Made by a program: the position numbers and the translations under genes. The notes under the pieces are model-generated. The model was not told where the DNA came from, did no database searches, and was given only the letters and a program-made list of their open reading frames with translations. This document shows, in pieces, positions 43,441 through 51,917 of a stretch of DNA of 64,000 bases. Source of the DNA: Alloalcanivorax balearicus MACL04 (GTDB lineage: Bacteria > Pseudomonadota > Gammaproteobacteria > Pseudomonadales > Alcanivoracaceae); NCBI RefSeq assembly GCF_025532145.1, contig NZ_ARXS01000001.1, positions 310,001 to 374,000 of the forward strand, read 5' to 3'. Positions within the stretch are counted from its first letter, which is position 1; each line of letters begins with the position of its first letter.

Positions 43441-45312
43441 ATGGGAAAGAGCGTGTTTTCCTTGTTGTTCAAACGCCGGTTCGGACCTTTTTTCGGAACC
43501 CAGTTCCTTGGCGCTTTCAATGACAATGTCTTTCGTCAGGGGCTGATTCTCCTGATCGCCTCCGGCGTGGTCGTGGGAACCGAAGTCAATACGCTGAATA
43601 ACGTGGCACTGGCCTTGTTCATCGTTCCGTTCTTTCTGTTCTCCGCCCTTGCCGGACAAATCGCCGACAAGTTTGACCGCGCCCGTCTGATCCGCTGGAT
43701 CAAGTTCGCGGAGATCATGATCATGAGCTGCGCCGCGCTGGGGTTTTACTTCGACGCGGTTTACGGCCTGTTGGTGCTGCTGTTCTTCATGGGGTTGCAG
43801 TCCACTTTCTTCGGGCCGATCAAGTACTCGATCATTCCTCAGCATTTGCCCAATGAAGAGCTGGTGAGAGGTAATGCGCTGGTGGAAATGGGCACCTTTC
43901 TGGCGATTCTGCTCGGCTCGGTTTCCGGTGTGATGCTGAAGATGGGCGGCAATACGCCGCTGGTGATCAGCACCGCGGTGATTGGCCTGGCGGTGCTGGG
44001 TTTTCTTTTCTCCCTGGGTATTCCCAAAGCGCCGGCGGCGGACCCGGGCCTGCGTCTGAACTGGAATTTGTGGAAGGAAACCTGGCACATCGTCGGCTAC
44101 GCCCGCGAGGTGAAATCGGTATGGATGTCGGTGCTGGGTATTTCCTGGTTCTGGTTCCTCGGTGCCGCCTACACCACGCAGTTGAAGGTGTATGTGGATG
44201 ACTATCTGATGGGGACCGAGGGTCTGTACGCGTTGTTGCTGGCCACCTTTTCCATCGGCATTGGCCTGGGCTCATTTTTCTGTGAAAAAGCATCCGGAAA
44301 GCGGGTGGAGTTGGGTTTGGTTCCGCTGGGTTCCATTGGTATCAGTGTCTTCGGTATCGATTTGTTTTTCTCCTACACCTCGTTGACTCTGAGCGGCCAG
44401 CTTTCGATCACGGAATTTCTGCAACAGCCCGGCGGTTATCGGATCATGGCCGATTTACTTGGTGTTGGTATATTTGGCGGTTTTTATATCGTGCCATTGT
44501 TTGCCTTCGTACAGCAACGCTCCAATCCGAAACATCTGGCCCGCATTATCGCCGCCAATAATATTCTCAATGCCTTGCTCATGGTGGCGTCGGCGGCGGC
44601 GGGAATTATTTTCGTCGGTGTTCTGGATCTCACCGTGCCCCAGTTTTTCCTGGCGCTGGCGTTGGCCAACGTGGTGGTGGCGCTCTACATCTATACCGTG
44701 GTGCCCGAGTTCCTTATCCGTCTTCTGGTATGGATGCTGACCAACACCATCTACCGGGTGAAACACAAGGGGCTGGAAAACATTCCCGAGGAAGGGCCTT
44801 GTTTGCTGGTATGCAATCACATCAGTTATACGGATGCGCTGTTGCTGGCCGGAGCGGTTCGCCGGCCGATCCGTTTCGTGATGGCGAAGCCGATCTACGA
44901 CATGCCTTTGCTGAATTATATTTTCCGCACTGGCAAGACCATTCCCATTGCTTCCAAGGAAAAACATCCGGACATTTATGAGCAGGCCTTCCGCCGGGTA
45001 CGTGAAGAACTGGCGGATGGTCAGGTAGTATGCATTTTCCCGGAAGGCCGCTTGACACCGGATGGCGAAGTGGGTGAATTCAAGAGCGGAATGGAAAAAA
45101 TCGTTAAGGAAACCCCGGTACCGGTGGTGCCCATGGCATTATCCGGTTTGTGGGGCAGTTTCTTCAGTCATAAAGGTGGTGCGGCCCTTACCCGCATGCC
45201 GCGGCGCTTCTGGTCACGGGTCAAACTCGCCGTCGGTGAACCGGTGGCACCGGAGGCCGTGGATGCGCAAGCCATGCGAAGCGCGGTGTTGGCATTACGC
45301 GAACGACCATGA
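43441..45312 (+). CDS. MFS transporter fused to a PlsC-type acyltransferase
   Basis: 623 aa. About residues 1-420: MFS of the LplT type with 10-12 membrane segments (GTQFLGAFNDNVFRQGLIL at the N-terminus). About 430-623: acyltransferase with NHISYTD (NHx4D) and FPEGRLTPDGE. Resembles the LplT-Aas lysophospholipid flippase and reacylation unit, so import and reacylation of lysophospholipids (or related lipids) is the best reading. Controlled by the TetR gene just upstream. Confidence 0.9.
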   Translation: MGKSVFSLLFKRRFGPFFGTQFLGAFNDNVFRQGLILLIASGVVVGTEVNTLNNVALALFIVPFFLFSALAGQIADKFDRARLIRWIKFAEIMIMSCAALGFYFDAVYGLLVLLFFMGLQSTFFGPIKYSIIPQHLPNEELVRGNALVEMGTFLAILLGSVSGVMLKMGGNTPLVISTAVIGLAVLGFLFSLGIPKAPAADPGLRLNWNLWKETWHIVGYAREVKSVWMSVLGISWFWFLGAAYTTQLKVYVDDYLMGTEGLYALLLATFSIGIGLGSFFCEKASGKRVELGLVPLGSIGISVFGIDLFFSYTSLTLSGQLSITEFLQQPGGYRIMADLLGVGIFGGFYIVPLFAFVQQRSNPKHLARIIAANNILNALLMVASAAAGIIFVGVLDLTVPQFFLALALANVVVALYIYTVVPEFLIRLLVWMLTNTIYRVKHKGLENIPEEGPCLLVCNHISYTDALLLAGAVRRPIRFVMAKPIYDMPLLNYIFRTGKTIPIASKEKHPDIYEQAFRRVREELADGQVVCIFPEGRLTPDGEVGEFKSGMEKIVKETPVPVVPMALSGLWGSFFSHKGGAALTRMPRRFWSRVKLAVGEPVAPEAVDAQAMRSAVLALRERP

Positions 45313-45380
45313 GGGAACGAAGTGGTCCACCACGAGTCTATTTCCGGACAACGCCATAGAGATACAAAAGGAGCCGATCA

Positions 45381-45947
45381 ATGAGACGAATTTCCAGTGC
45401 TGCCCTGATCATGATGGTGGCCTTGGTTTCCACCGTCACGGCACAGGCGGACCAGGATGGAAAAACGGTGTTCGGATGGGTGGAGAAAACCACCATTGAG
45501 TCCTGGGATGTGGAGATGAAAGCCAAGCTGGACAGTGGCGCTTTGACGTCCTCCATGCAGGCTACCGATATCGAAAATTTCACCAAGGACGGTGAGGATT
45601 GGGTGCGGTTCACCGTGGATGTGGAAGACGATGACGGCGGCAAAAAGGTGGAACGCCGATATGAAAAGCCGCTGTTCCGGGATCTGACCGTGCGCGGCGC
45701 CGGCGGCAAGGATGAGCGCCCGGTGGTTCTGATGAAGATCTGTATGGGCGATACCGTGTACGAAGAGCAGTTCAGTCTTCGCGACCGCAGTGAGATGCTG
45801 TACCCGGTGCTCCTCGGGCGCCGCACTATTCAGCACTTGGGCTTGCTGGACGTCACCAGTACTTTCCAGAACTCGCCTGACTGCGACGAGAACTCCGAAG
45901 TGAAGCACAACAAGGATCAGAAAGACGACGAGGATATCGGCGATTGA
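45381..45947 (+). CDS. RimB-like retropepsin-fold protein (ATP-dependent zinc protease family), exported
   Basis: 188 aa with a signal peptide (AALIMMVALVSTVTAQA-DQ). Family blocks: VEMKAKLDSGALTSSMQA, where the usual DTGA-type aspartic motif reads DSGA, and YPVLLGRRTIQHLGLLDV. The acidic C-terminus (KDQKDDEDIGD) is likely disordered. Periplasmic peptidase role is inferred; no zinc motif is visible despite the historical name. Confidence 0.78.
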   Translation: MRRISSAALIMMVALVSTVTAQADQDGKTVFGWVEKTTIESWDVEMKAKLDSGALTSSMQATDIENFTKDGEDWVRFTVDVEDDDGGKKVERRYEKPLFRDLTVRGAGGKDERPVVLMKICMGDTVYEEQFSLRDRSEMLYPVLLGRRTIQHLGLLDVTSTFQNSPDCDENSEVKHNKDQKDDEDIGD

Positions 45948-45955
45948 TGATTGGT

Positions 45956-45980
45956 CTGGCCGGCGCCAGGCGCCGGCCAG
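45956..45980. terminator. Bidirectional GC-rich hairpin
   Basis: CTGGCCGGCG-CCAGG-CGCCGGCCAG between convergent genes; T-runs are weak, so it may serve as RNA stabiliser. Confidence 0.6.
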
Positions 45981-45990
45981 CCTTGGCGAG

Positions 45991-46662
45991 TTAAGCGATT
46001 TCCGAAAATACCTGAACGATATTGCCCAGCCGGGCGGTCAGCTGATCGCCGGTATTCAGTGCCGCCACACCGCTGGGCGTGCCGGTAAAAATGAGGTCAC
46101 CGGGATCCAGGCGGAAGGTCTGACTGATGTGGGCGATCAACTCAAAGGTGGGAAACAGCATTTGCCCGGTGTGGCCGTGCTGACGGGTTTCGCCGTTGAT
46201 TTCCAGTGACACTTCCAGGTTCTGGCGCACGGAAATACCACGGGCGTCGACGAAGCCGGACACCGGAGCGGCGCCGTCGAAGGCCTTGGCGCGTTCCCAG
46301 GGATGCCCTTTGGCCTTCAGGGTGCTTTGCAAGTCCCGCAAGGTCAGATCAAGCCCCACGCCATAGGCGGCGATGGCGTAGCGGACCCGGTCGGGATCGG
46401 TCTCGCCACTGAGGGTTTTGCCGACCATGACCACCATTTCCACTTCATGATGGACTTCCCCCTGCCCTTTGGGCAGCACCACTGGCTCATGCAGGCTCAC
46501 CAGGGCGGAGGCGGGTTTCATGAACAGCAAGGGTTGTTCCGGCACTTCGTTACCCAGTTCGCGGGCGTGTTCGGCGTAGTTACGTCCCACGCACACCACT
46601 TTGCCCACCGGCATATCCATGGTTGAGCCGTCGATCCAACGGTGAAGGTAGTTTTGCGTCAT
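45991..46662 (-). CDS. Fumarylacetoacetate hydrolase family protein
   Basis: 223 aa from ATG 46660-46662. FAH fold: VVCVGRNYAEHARELGNEVP, KPASALVSLHEP, HHEVEMVVMVG (metal Glu pair) and GLDLTLRDLQ (metal Asp). Small members include acylpyruvases and oxaloacetate decarboxylases; the substrate is not determinable. Gap of 40 bp to the upstream dehydrogenase gene on the same strand. Confidence 0.88.
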   Translation of the reverse strand: MTQNYLHRWIDGSTMDMPVGKVVCVGRNYAEHARELGNEVPEQPLLFMKPASALVSLHEPVVLPKGQGEVHHEVEMVVMVGKTLSGETDPDRVRYAIAAYGVGLDLTLRDLQSTLKAKGHPWERAKAFDGAAPVSGFVDARGISVRQNLEVSLEINGETRQHGHTGQMLFPTFELIAHISQTFRLDPGDLIFTGTPSGVAALNTGDQLTARLGNIVQVFSEIA

Positions 46663-46702
46663 CACGATAATCCTGAAAAAAGGGGGTCGGCGGTCGACGG
46701 GA

Positions 46703-48097
46703 TTACAGGTCGAACAGCTTGCCCGGGTTCATCACGTTGTTCGGATCGAAGACCTGTTTCACCGCCTTCATATAAGCGATTTCCTCGGGGCTGCGGGAGT
46801 AGCCCAGGTAGGGCTTCTTGGTCATGCCGACACCGTGTTCCGCGGAAATGGAGCCGTTGTAGCGTTGCACGATTTCAAATACCCACTTGGAAACGTTGTT
46901 GCACTTCTCGAAGAAATCTTCTTTCGGCAGCGCTTCCGGTTTCAGGATATTCAGGTGCATGTTGCCGTCGCCGATGTGGCCGAACCAGACGATCTCGAAA
47001 TCCGGATAGGCGTCCTGGACCACCTTGTCCACCGCCTCAACGAACTCCGGCACCTTGTCGATGGTCACCGAAATATCGTTCTTGTACGGGGTGTGCGGCG
47101 CGATGGATTCGGAAATCCGCTCGCGCAACTGCCACAGCTGATCCAGCTGCTGCAGCGACTGGCTCATCACGCCATCCAGCACCCAGCCTTGTTCCACGCA
47201 GCGCTCGAACACCGCCATTGCCTGGTCGGCGGTTTGTTCGGAGACCTGTTCGAATTCCAGCAGGCAATAAAACGGGCAATCGGTATCGAAGGGACGGGAG
47301 ACGCCGTGCGCCAACACGTGGGCCATGGCCTTGTCGGAGAAGAATTCGAAGGCGGTGAGGTCCAGTTCGGACTGAAAGGCGTGTAATACCTTCATCACTT
47401 CCTGGAAGCCGGGCACGCCCAGCACCAGGGCGGTCAGATTTCTGGGCTGGCGGGCCAGCTTGACGGTGGCTTCCACGACGAAGCCCAAGGTGCCTTCCGA
47501 GCCGATGAACAAGTGGCGGAAGTCGTAACCGGTGGCGTTCTTGATCAGTCCTTTATTGAGCTCCAGCAGCTCGCCTTTGCCGGTGACCACCTTCAGGCCG
47601 GTGATCCAGTCCCGGGTCATGCCGTAGCGGATCACCTTGATACCGCCGGCATTGGTATTGATGTTGCCGCCGATCTGGCTGGAGCCGGCGGAGGCGAAAT
47701 CCACCGGATAGAACAGGCCCTGCTGCTCGGCGTACTCCTGAAGTTGCTGGGTGATCACACCGGGCTGGACCGTGACGGAACGATCATAAGCGTTGAAGTC
47801 CAGCACCTTGTTCATCCGGTCAAAGGCCACCACCAGCTCGCCGGACGCCGCCACGGCGCCGGCGGAAAGACCGGTGCGGCCGCCGGAGGGCACCAGGTGC
47901 AGACCGTGCTCATTGGCGATTTCGACGATCTGCTGCACTTCGTCAATGGTTTCCGGCAACAGTACGGCGCTGGGGGCCGGGGCCCAGACTTTGGTCCAGT
48001 CCACCCCGTAGCGCTGGGCGCTGTCCTGATCGGTCAGGCAGCGGGCACCGAGCAGTTCGGTCAGGTGTTCCAGGGCGGCATGGGCTAAAGCGGTCAT
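46703..48097 (-). CDS. FAD-binding D-2-hydroxyglutarate dehydrogenase-like oxidoreductase
   Basis: 464 aa from ATG 48095-48097. VAO-type FAD domain (LVPSGGRTGLSAGAVAASG, SAGSSQIGGNINTNAGG, GYDFRHLFIGSEGTLGFV), cap domain, and C-terminal SAEHGVGMTKKPYLGYSRS. GlcD/D-lactate dehydrogenase relatives share this layout. The divergent neighbour serA makes D-2-hydroxyglutarate as a side product, and in Pseudomonas a D2HGDH beside serA re-oxidises it (recalled), which favours that role here. Electron acceptor probably ETF. Confidence 0.85.
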   Translation of the reverse strand: MTALAHAALEHLTELLGARCLTDQDSAQRYGVDWTKVWAPAPSAVLLPETIDEVQQIVEIANEHGLHLVPSGGRTGLSAGAVAASGELVVAFDRMNKVLDFNAYDRSVTVQPGVITQQLQEYAEQQGLFYPVDFASAGSSQIGGNINTNAGGIKVIRYGMTRDWITGLKVVTGKGELLELNKGLIKNATGYDFRHLFIGSEGTLGFVVEATVKLARQPRNLTALVLGVPGFQEVMKVLHAFQSELDLTAFEFFSDKAMAHVLAHGVSRPFDTDCPFYCLLEFEQVSEQTADQAMAVFERCVEQGWVLDGVMSQSLQQLDQLWQLRERISESIAPHTPYKNDISVTIDKVPEFVEAVDKVVQDAYPDFEIVWFGHIGDGNMHLNILKPEALPKEDFFEKCNNVSKWVFEIVQRYNGSISAEHGVGMTKKPYLGYSRSPEEIAYMKAVKQVFDPNNVMNPGKLFDL

Positions 48098-48160
48098 GGC
48101 GACTCCAACAGTCCTCAACTCAACTTGAAAAAGGCAACCGGTCCGGGTGGCTCTCATCCG

Positions 48161-48187
48161 GGGCGCGCTATGATACCATACGCGCCC
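48161..48187. promoter_or_regulatory. Inverted repeat with -10-like element between the dehydrogenase and serA
   Basis: GGGCGCG and TATG (48161-48167, 48169-48172) mirror CATA and CGCGCCC (48177-48187) around ATAC. TATGAT at 48169-48174 fits a serA -10 box. It is placed to control both divergent genes. Confidence 0.5.
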
Positions 48188-48212
48188 ATTTAGCCCGCTA
48201 TAGAGACCACCC

Positions 48213-49442
48213 ATGGCCCATACCTCTCTTGAGAAGGACAAGATTCGCATTCTCCTGCTCGAGGGCATCCACCAGAACGCGGTGGATAATCTGAAGGCGA
48301 ACGGCTACCACAACGTGGAGCTACTGCCCAAGGCCCTGACCGGCAGCGATTTGACCGACGCTATCAAGGACGCCCATTTCGTGGGAATCCGCTCCCGCAC
48401 CCAGCTCACCGAAGAGGTGTTCGCGGCGGCGGAGAAGCTGATCGGCGTGGGTTGTTTCTGTATCGGTACCAACCAGGTGGATCTCAAGGCGGCGCTGAAA
48501 CGCGGCATCCCGGTGTTCAACGCACCCTACTCCAATACCCGCTCGGTGGCGGAGCTGGTGATCGCTCACACCATCAGCCTGATGCGGGGCATTCCGGAGA
48601 AGAACGCGGTGGCTCACCGTGGCGGCTGGCTGAAGTCCGCCAAGGATAGTTATGAGATCCGGGGCAAAAAGCTGGGGATCGTCGGCTACGGCAACATCGG
48701 CGCCCAGGTGTCAGTGCTGGCCGAATCCATGGGCATGAAAGTGTACTTCTACGACGTGGTGCCGAAGCTGCCACTGGGCAACGCCACCCAGGTACAGAGC
48801 CTTCACGATCTGCTGGGCATGTGTGACGTGACCAGCCTGCATGTACCGGATACTCCGGCTACCCGCTGGATGATCAAGGAAGAGCAGATCCGGGCGATGA
48901 AGCCGAAGAGCTATCTGATCAACTATGCTCGCGGCAAGGTGGTGGACATTGAAGCGCTGACCGCTGCTATCAAGGACGGTCACCTGCTGGGGGCGGCCAT
49001 CGATGTTTTCCCGGAGGAACCGAAGGGTAACGATGACGAGTTCATCAGCCCGCTGCGGGACTTCGATAACGTCATCCTCACGCCGCACATCGGCGGTTCC
49101 ACCCATGAAGCCCAGGAAAACATCGGCACCGAGGTGTCCGAGAAGCTGATTCGTTACTCGGACAACGGCTCCACCCTGAGCGCGGTGAACTTCCCGGAAG
49201 TGGCCCTGCCGGCCCATCCGGATATGCACCGCTTGCTGCATATTCACCAGAATATCCCGGGCATTCTCAGCCAGATCAACACCATTTTCTCCGAGAACGA
49301 TATCAACATCTGTGGTCAGTACCTGCAGACCAACGAAGATATCGGTTACGTCGTGATCGACGTGAACAAGGGCTACAGTCAGTTGGCTCTGGAGAAGCTG
49401 CGGACCATCGAAGGCACCATCCGCACCCGGGTGCTGTTCTAA
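48213..49442 (+). CDS. serA: D-3-phosphoglycerate dehydrogenase
   Basis: 409 aa, first step of serine synthesis (also reduces 2-oxoglutarate). NAD motif GYGNIGAQ (about 155-162), GIRSRTQLTEEVF, PHIGGSTHEAQENIG with the catalytic His, and a C-terminal ACT domain that allows serine feedback. Length matches the E. coli-type enzyme. Confidence 0.96.
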   Translation: MAHTSLEKDKIRILLLEGIHQNAVDNLKANGYHNVELLPKALTGSDLTDAIKDAHFVGIRSRTQLTEEVFAAAEKLIGVGCFCIGTNQVDLKAALKRGIPVFNAPYSNTRSVAELVIAHTISLMRGIPEKNAVAHRGGWLKSAKDSYEIRGKKLGIVGYGNIGAQVSVLAESMGMKVYFYDVVPKLPLGNATQVQSLHDLLGMCDVTSLHVPDTPATRWMIKEEQIRAMKPKSYLINYARGKVVDIEALTAAIKDGHLLGAAIDVFPEEPKGNDDEFISPLRDFDNVILTPHIGGSTHEAQENIGTEVSEKLIRYSDNGSTLSAVNFPEVALPAHPDMHRLLHIHQNIPGILSQINTIFSENDINICGQYLQTNEDIGYVVIDVNKGYSQLALEKLRTIEGTIRTRVLF

Positions 49443-49452
49443 ACCGATCGGG

Positions 49453-49473
49453 CTCGCCACTTCCGGTGGCGGG
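49453..49473 (+). terminator. Hairpin after serA
   Basis: Stem CTCGCCAC / GTGGCGGG (one G-T pair) followed by TCCTTT, 10 bp after the serA stop. Weak T-run, so leaky. Confidence 0.4.
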
Positions 49474-49495
49474 TCCTTTGGCTTTCAGGGCTGTC

Positions 49496-50863
49496 ATGGA
49501 AGCAGGCCGTGTTTGGGGGAACAAAAAACACTGGTTGATGCTGGTGCTGCCGCTGTGGCTCGCCGGCTGTGCCATGGGATCCCTGTTCCAGCCTTATCCG
49601 AGTCAGGCCCAGTCCTGGGTCCATCCTGCCTCTGGCCGCAACGCCTCCATAGTTCAACACCTCGAACGCGCCGGGAAAGGCCGCGACGGAGTGCTTTATC
49701 TGCAGGAACTGGGGCTGTTGCAGCAGCGCCTGGGCAACGACACCGCCAGCCGGACGGTGTTCGCCGATGTCATCAATCACTATGAGCACACCGATGCCCA
49801 GGCGCTGATCCGCGTGACCGGGCTGGCGTCGCAGACCGGTGCTCTGCTGATCAACGACAACGCTCTGCCCTACCGGGCACCGGATTACGAACGTATTTTT
49901 ACCTACAGCTATCAGGCGCTGAATTACTGGGCCGCCGGGGATGTCACCGGGACCGCGGTGGAATTGCGCCGCGCCGCGCAAGCGCAACGCATGGCTGAAC
50001 AGCACCGTGAGAAAGAGTTGGCCAAGGCTGATGAGGACACCGCACCCCTGGACCTGTCCCAGTATCAAGGCTACTTCGAAGGTCTGGACCTCGCCGCCGG
50101 CGCGGTGAAAAGCAGCTTCCAGAACGCCTGGACCTTCTATCTCTCGGCGCTGTTCTGGGAAGCTCACGGCGAATATAACGACGCCTTGGTGGACTATAAG
50201 AAGGCGTTGGAGCTGCATCCGGAGGCGGATTGGCTCAAGGCCGACGTGCAGCGGGTTTCCCGGGCCCTGGACGGCCAGCGCCAGCGCGGCATCGGCACCG
50301 TGGCGGTGATCTACGAACAGGGCGACGTGCCGGCGCGGCAGGAAGTGAGCCTGCCCATTCCCACCCCGCATGGATTGTTCCTGGTGGCGTTCCCTTCCTA
50401 TTCGGTGACGTCCGGATCCGTGGCCCGGCCGCTGACGTTTCACGTTGCGGGGCAAAGCGCGCAAACCCGGGTACTGGCGGATGTCGGCGCCCTGGCGGCA
50501 CGAAATCTGCGGGAGCAGGCGCCGGGAATGCTGATTCGTCAGGTGCTGCGCGCCACCGGCAAGTATAATCTGCAAAAGAAAGCCAATGATGACTTTGGTG
50601 GCGCCGGGGCTTTTTTGACGCAACTGTTCAATTTGATCAGCGAACAGGCTGACCGGCGCAGTTGGCTGGGCTTGCCGGCCTACGCCCAGGCCGGCCGTAT
50701 CACCGTGCCCGTGGGGGAACAACAGGTTCTGTTGAGCGGCCCAGGGGGCGATGCTAGCGTGACCGTACCGGTGGTGGAACGCGGCTTGACCTTGATTCAC
50801 GTGACCGAACGCGCCGGGCGTCTGGTCGCCCGAGTGCTACCCGTTCAGGAGGGACCCTTATGA
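49496..50863 (+). CDS. COG3014-type lipoprotein with tetratricopeptide-like repeats
   Basis: 455 aa with a lipobox LWLAGC (Cys about residue 25). The middle part (about 110-260) has TPR-like helices (YQALNYWAAGDVTGTAVELR, SALFWEAHGEYNDALVDYKK). First gene of COG3014-YcfL-LpoB-CsgG, a conserved envelope block. Probable role in assembling LpoB-type outer-membrane regulators; unproven. Trimmed to the ATG at 49496. Confidence 0.75.
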   Translation: MEAGRVWGNKKHWLMLVLPLWLAGCAMGSLFQPYPSQAQSWVHPASGRNASIVQHLERAGKGRDGVLYLQELGLLQQRLGNDTASRTVFADVINHYEHTDAQALIRVTGLASQTGALLINDNALPYRAPDYERIFTYSYQALNYWAAGDVTGTAVELRRAAQAQRMAEQHREKELAKADEDTAPLDLSQYQGYFEGLDLAAGAVKSSFQNAWTFYLSALFWEAHGEYNDALVDYKKALELHPEADWLKADVQRVSRALDGQRQRGIGTVAVIYEQGDVPARQEVSLPIPTPHGLFLVAFPSYSVTSGSVARPLTFHVAGQSAQTRVLADVGALAARNLREQAPGMLIRQVLRATGKYNLQKKANDDFGGAGAFLTQLFNLISEQADRRSWLGLPAYAQAGRITVPVGEQQVLLSGPGGDASVTVPVVERGLTLIHVTERAGRLVARVLPVQEGPL

Positions 50864-51258
50864 CCCGTTTTCTTTGCCGCGTCGCGCCGATGCTGGCAGT
50901 GCTGCTGCTGACGGCATGTTCGGCCAGTAATATGTCGCGCCTGGAAGTGGCGGATGACGGCGAGCATTTGCAGCTGTACTCCAATAACAGCCTGCTGGCC
51001 AGCCGCTTGTCGGTGGAGGAAGTGCGGCGCAAGCGGGTCAATGACCTGCTGTACATGCAGGCCACGTTGGAAAACGGCTGGAAGTTTGAACTGGATTTCC
51101 AGTACAAGATCAAATGGTTCGACCAGCAAGGCTTTGAATTGGCGCCGCAATCCCAACCCTGGCGCCAGTTGGTGATGGCCGGCCGCAGTCAGGCCAATGT
51201 ACAGGCGGTGGCGCCCAACCCCAGTGCCGTGCGCTTTGAAATCTGGGTGCGTGAATAA
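50860..51258 (+). CDS. YcfL/DUF1425 family lipoprotein
   Basis: 132 aa, lipobox LLTACS (Cys about 21). The DUF1425 core is visible (RVNDLLYMQATLENGWKFEL, FQYKIKWFDQQGFEL). ATGA overlap with the COG3014 gene. In E. coli ycfL sits beside lpoB (ycfM), so the pairing here supports the assignment. Confidence 0.8.
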   Translation: MTRFLCRVAPMLAVLLLTACSASNMSRLEVADDGEHLQLYSNNSLLASRLSVEEVRRKRVNDLLYMQATLENGWKFELDFQYKIKWFDQQGFELAPQSQPWRQLVMAGRSQANVQAVAPNPSAVRFEIWVRE

Positions 51259-51296
51259 CGCCCCGACCCAATGGATGCCCGCGAGGAGAAGCGAAG

Positions 51297-51887
51297 ATGC
51301 GCGTAGTGATGGCGATGATGCTGGGAGTGGCACTGCTGGCAAGCGGTTGTGCCTCGAAAGTGGAATACGGCGACCCCCAGGCGCGGGAGACCGTGACTCC
51401 GGATTTCGGCTCCTCCGACCTGCAGATGATCGCCACCAAGATGGTGGATGACATGATGGTGTTCCCGCCGGTGGTGGAACTCACCCGCAACCGTCGCCCG
51501 GTGCTGTTCGTGGACCGGGTCAAGAACAAGACCAGCGAGCATGTGGACACCGAATCCATCACCGACACCATCCAGTCCAGGCTGATCAACTCCGGCAAGT
51601 TCCGTTTCGTCGACATGACCGTGGTGGACCGCGTGCGTCAGCAACTGGAGTACCAACAGGACTCCGGCATGGTGGATCAGTCCACCGCCGCCCAGATGGG
51701 GCGGCAGATCGGCGCCGAGTTCATGCTCTACGGTAATCTGTCCTCCATCGTTAAACGGGATAACAGCACCAAGGACGTGTATTACAAATTCACGCTCAAA
51801 CTGCTGAACATCCAGAGCGGCATCATCGAATGGTCCGGTGAGAAGGAAATCCGCAAGACCCGCAGTCGCAGCCTGTTTGGTTTATAA
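51297..51887 (+). CDS. lpoB: Penicillin-binding protein activator LpoB
   Basis: 196 aa lipoprotein, lipobox LLASGC (Cys about 17), GAGGAGAAG before the ATG. Shares the LpoB core (KMVDDMMVFPPVV, KNKTSEHVDTESITDTIQ, SGKFRFVDMT, GAEFMLYGNLSSIVKR). LpoB reaches from the outer membrane to activate PBP1b. The proline-rich linker of E. coli LpoB is absent, so reach is shorter. Confidence 0.87.
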   Translation: MRVVMAMMLGVALLASGCASKVEYGDPQARETVTPDFGSSDLQMIATKMVDDMMVFPPVVELTRNRRPVLFVDRVKNKTSEHVDTESITDTIQSRLINSGKFRFVDMTVVDRVRQQLEYQQDSGMVDQSTAAQMGRQIGAEFMLYGNLSSIVKRDNSTKDVYYKFTLKLLNIQSGIIEWSGEKEIRKTRSRSLFGL

Positions 51888-51917
51888 CGGGCTGCCCCAA
51901 TGGGCACGGAGGCAGTT

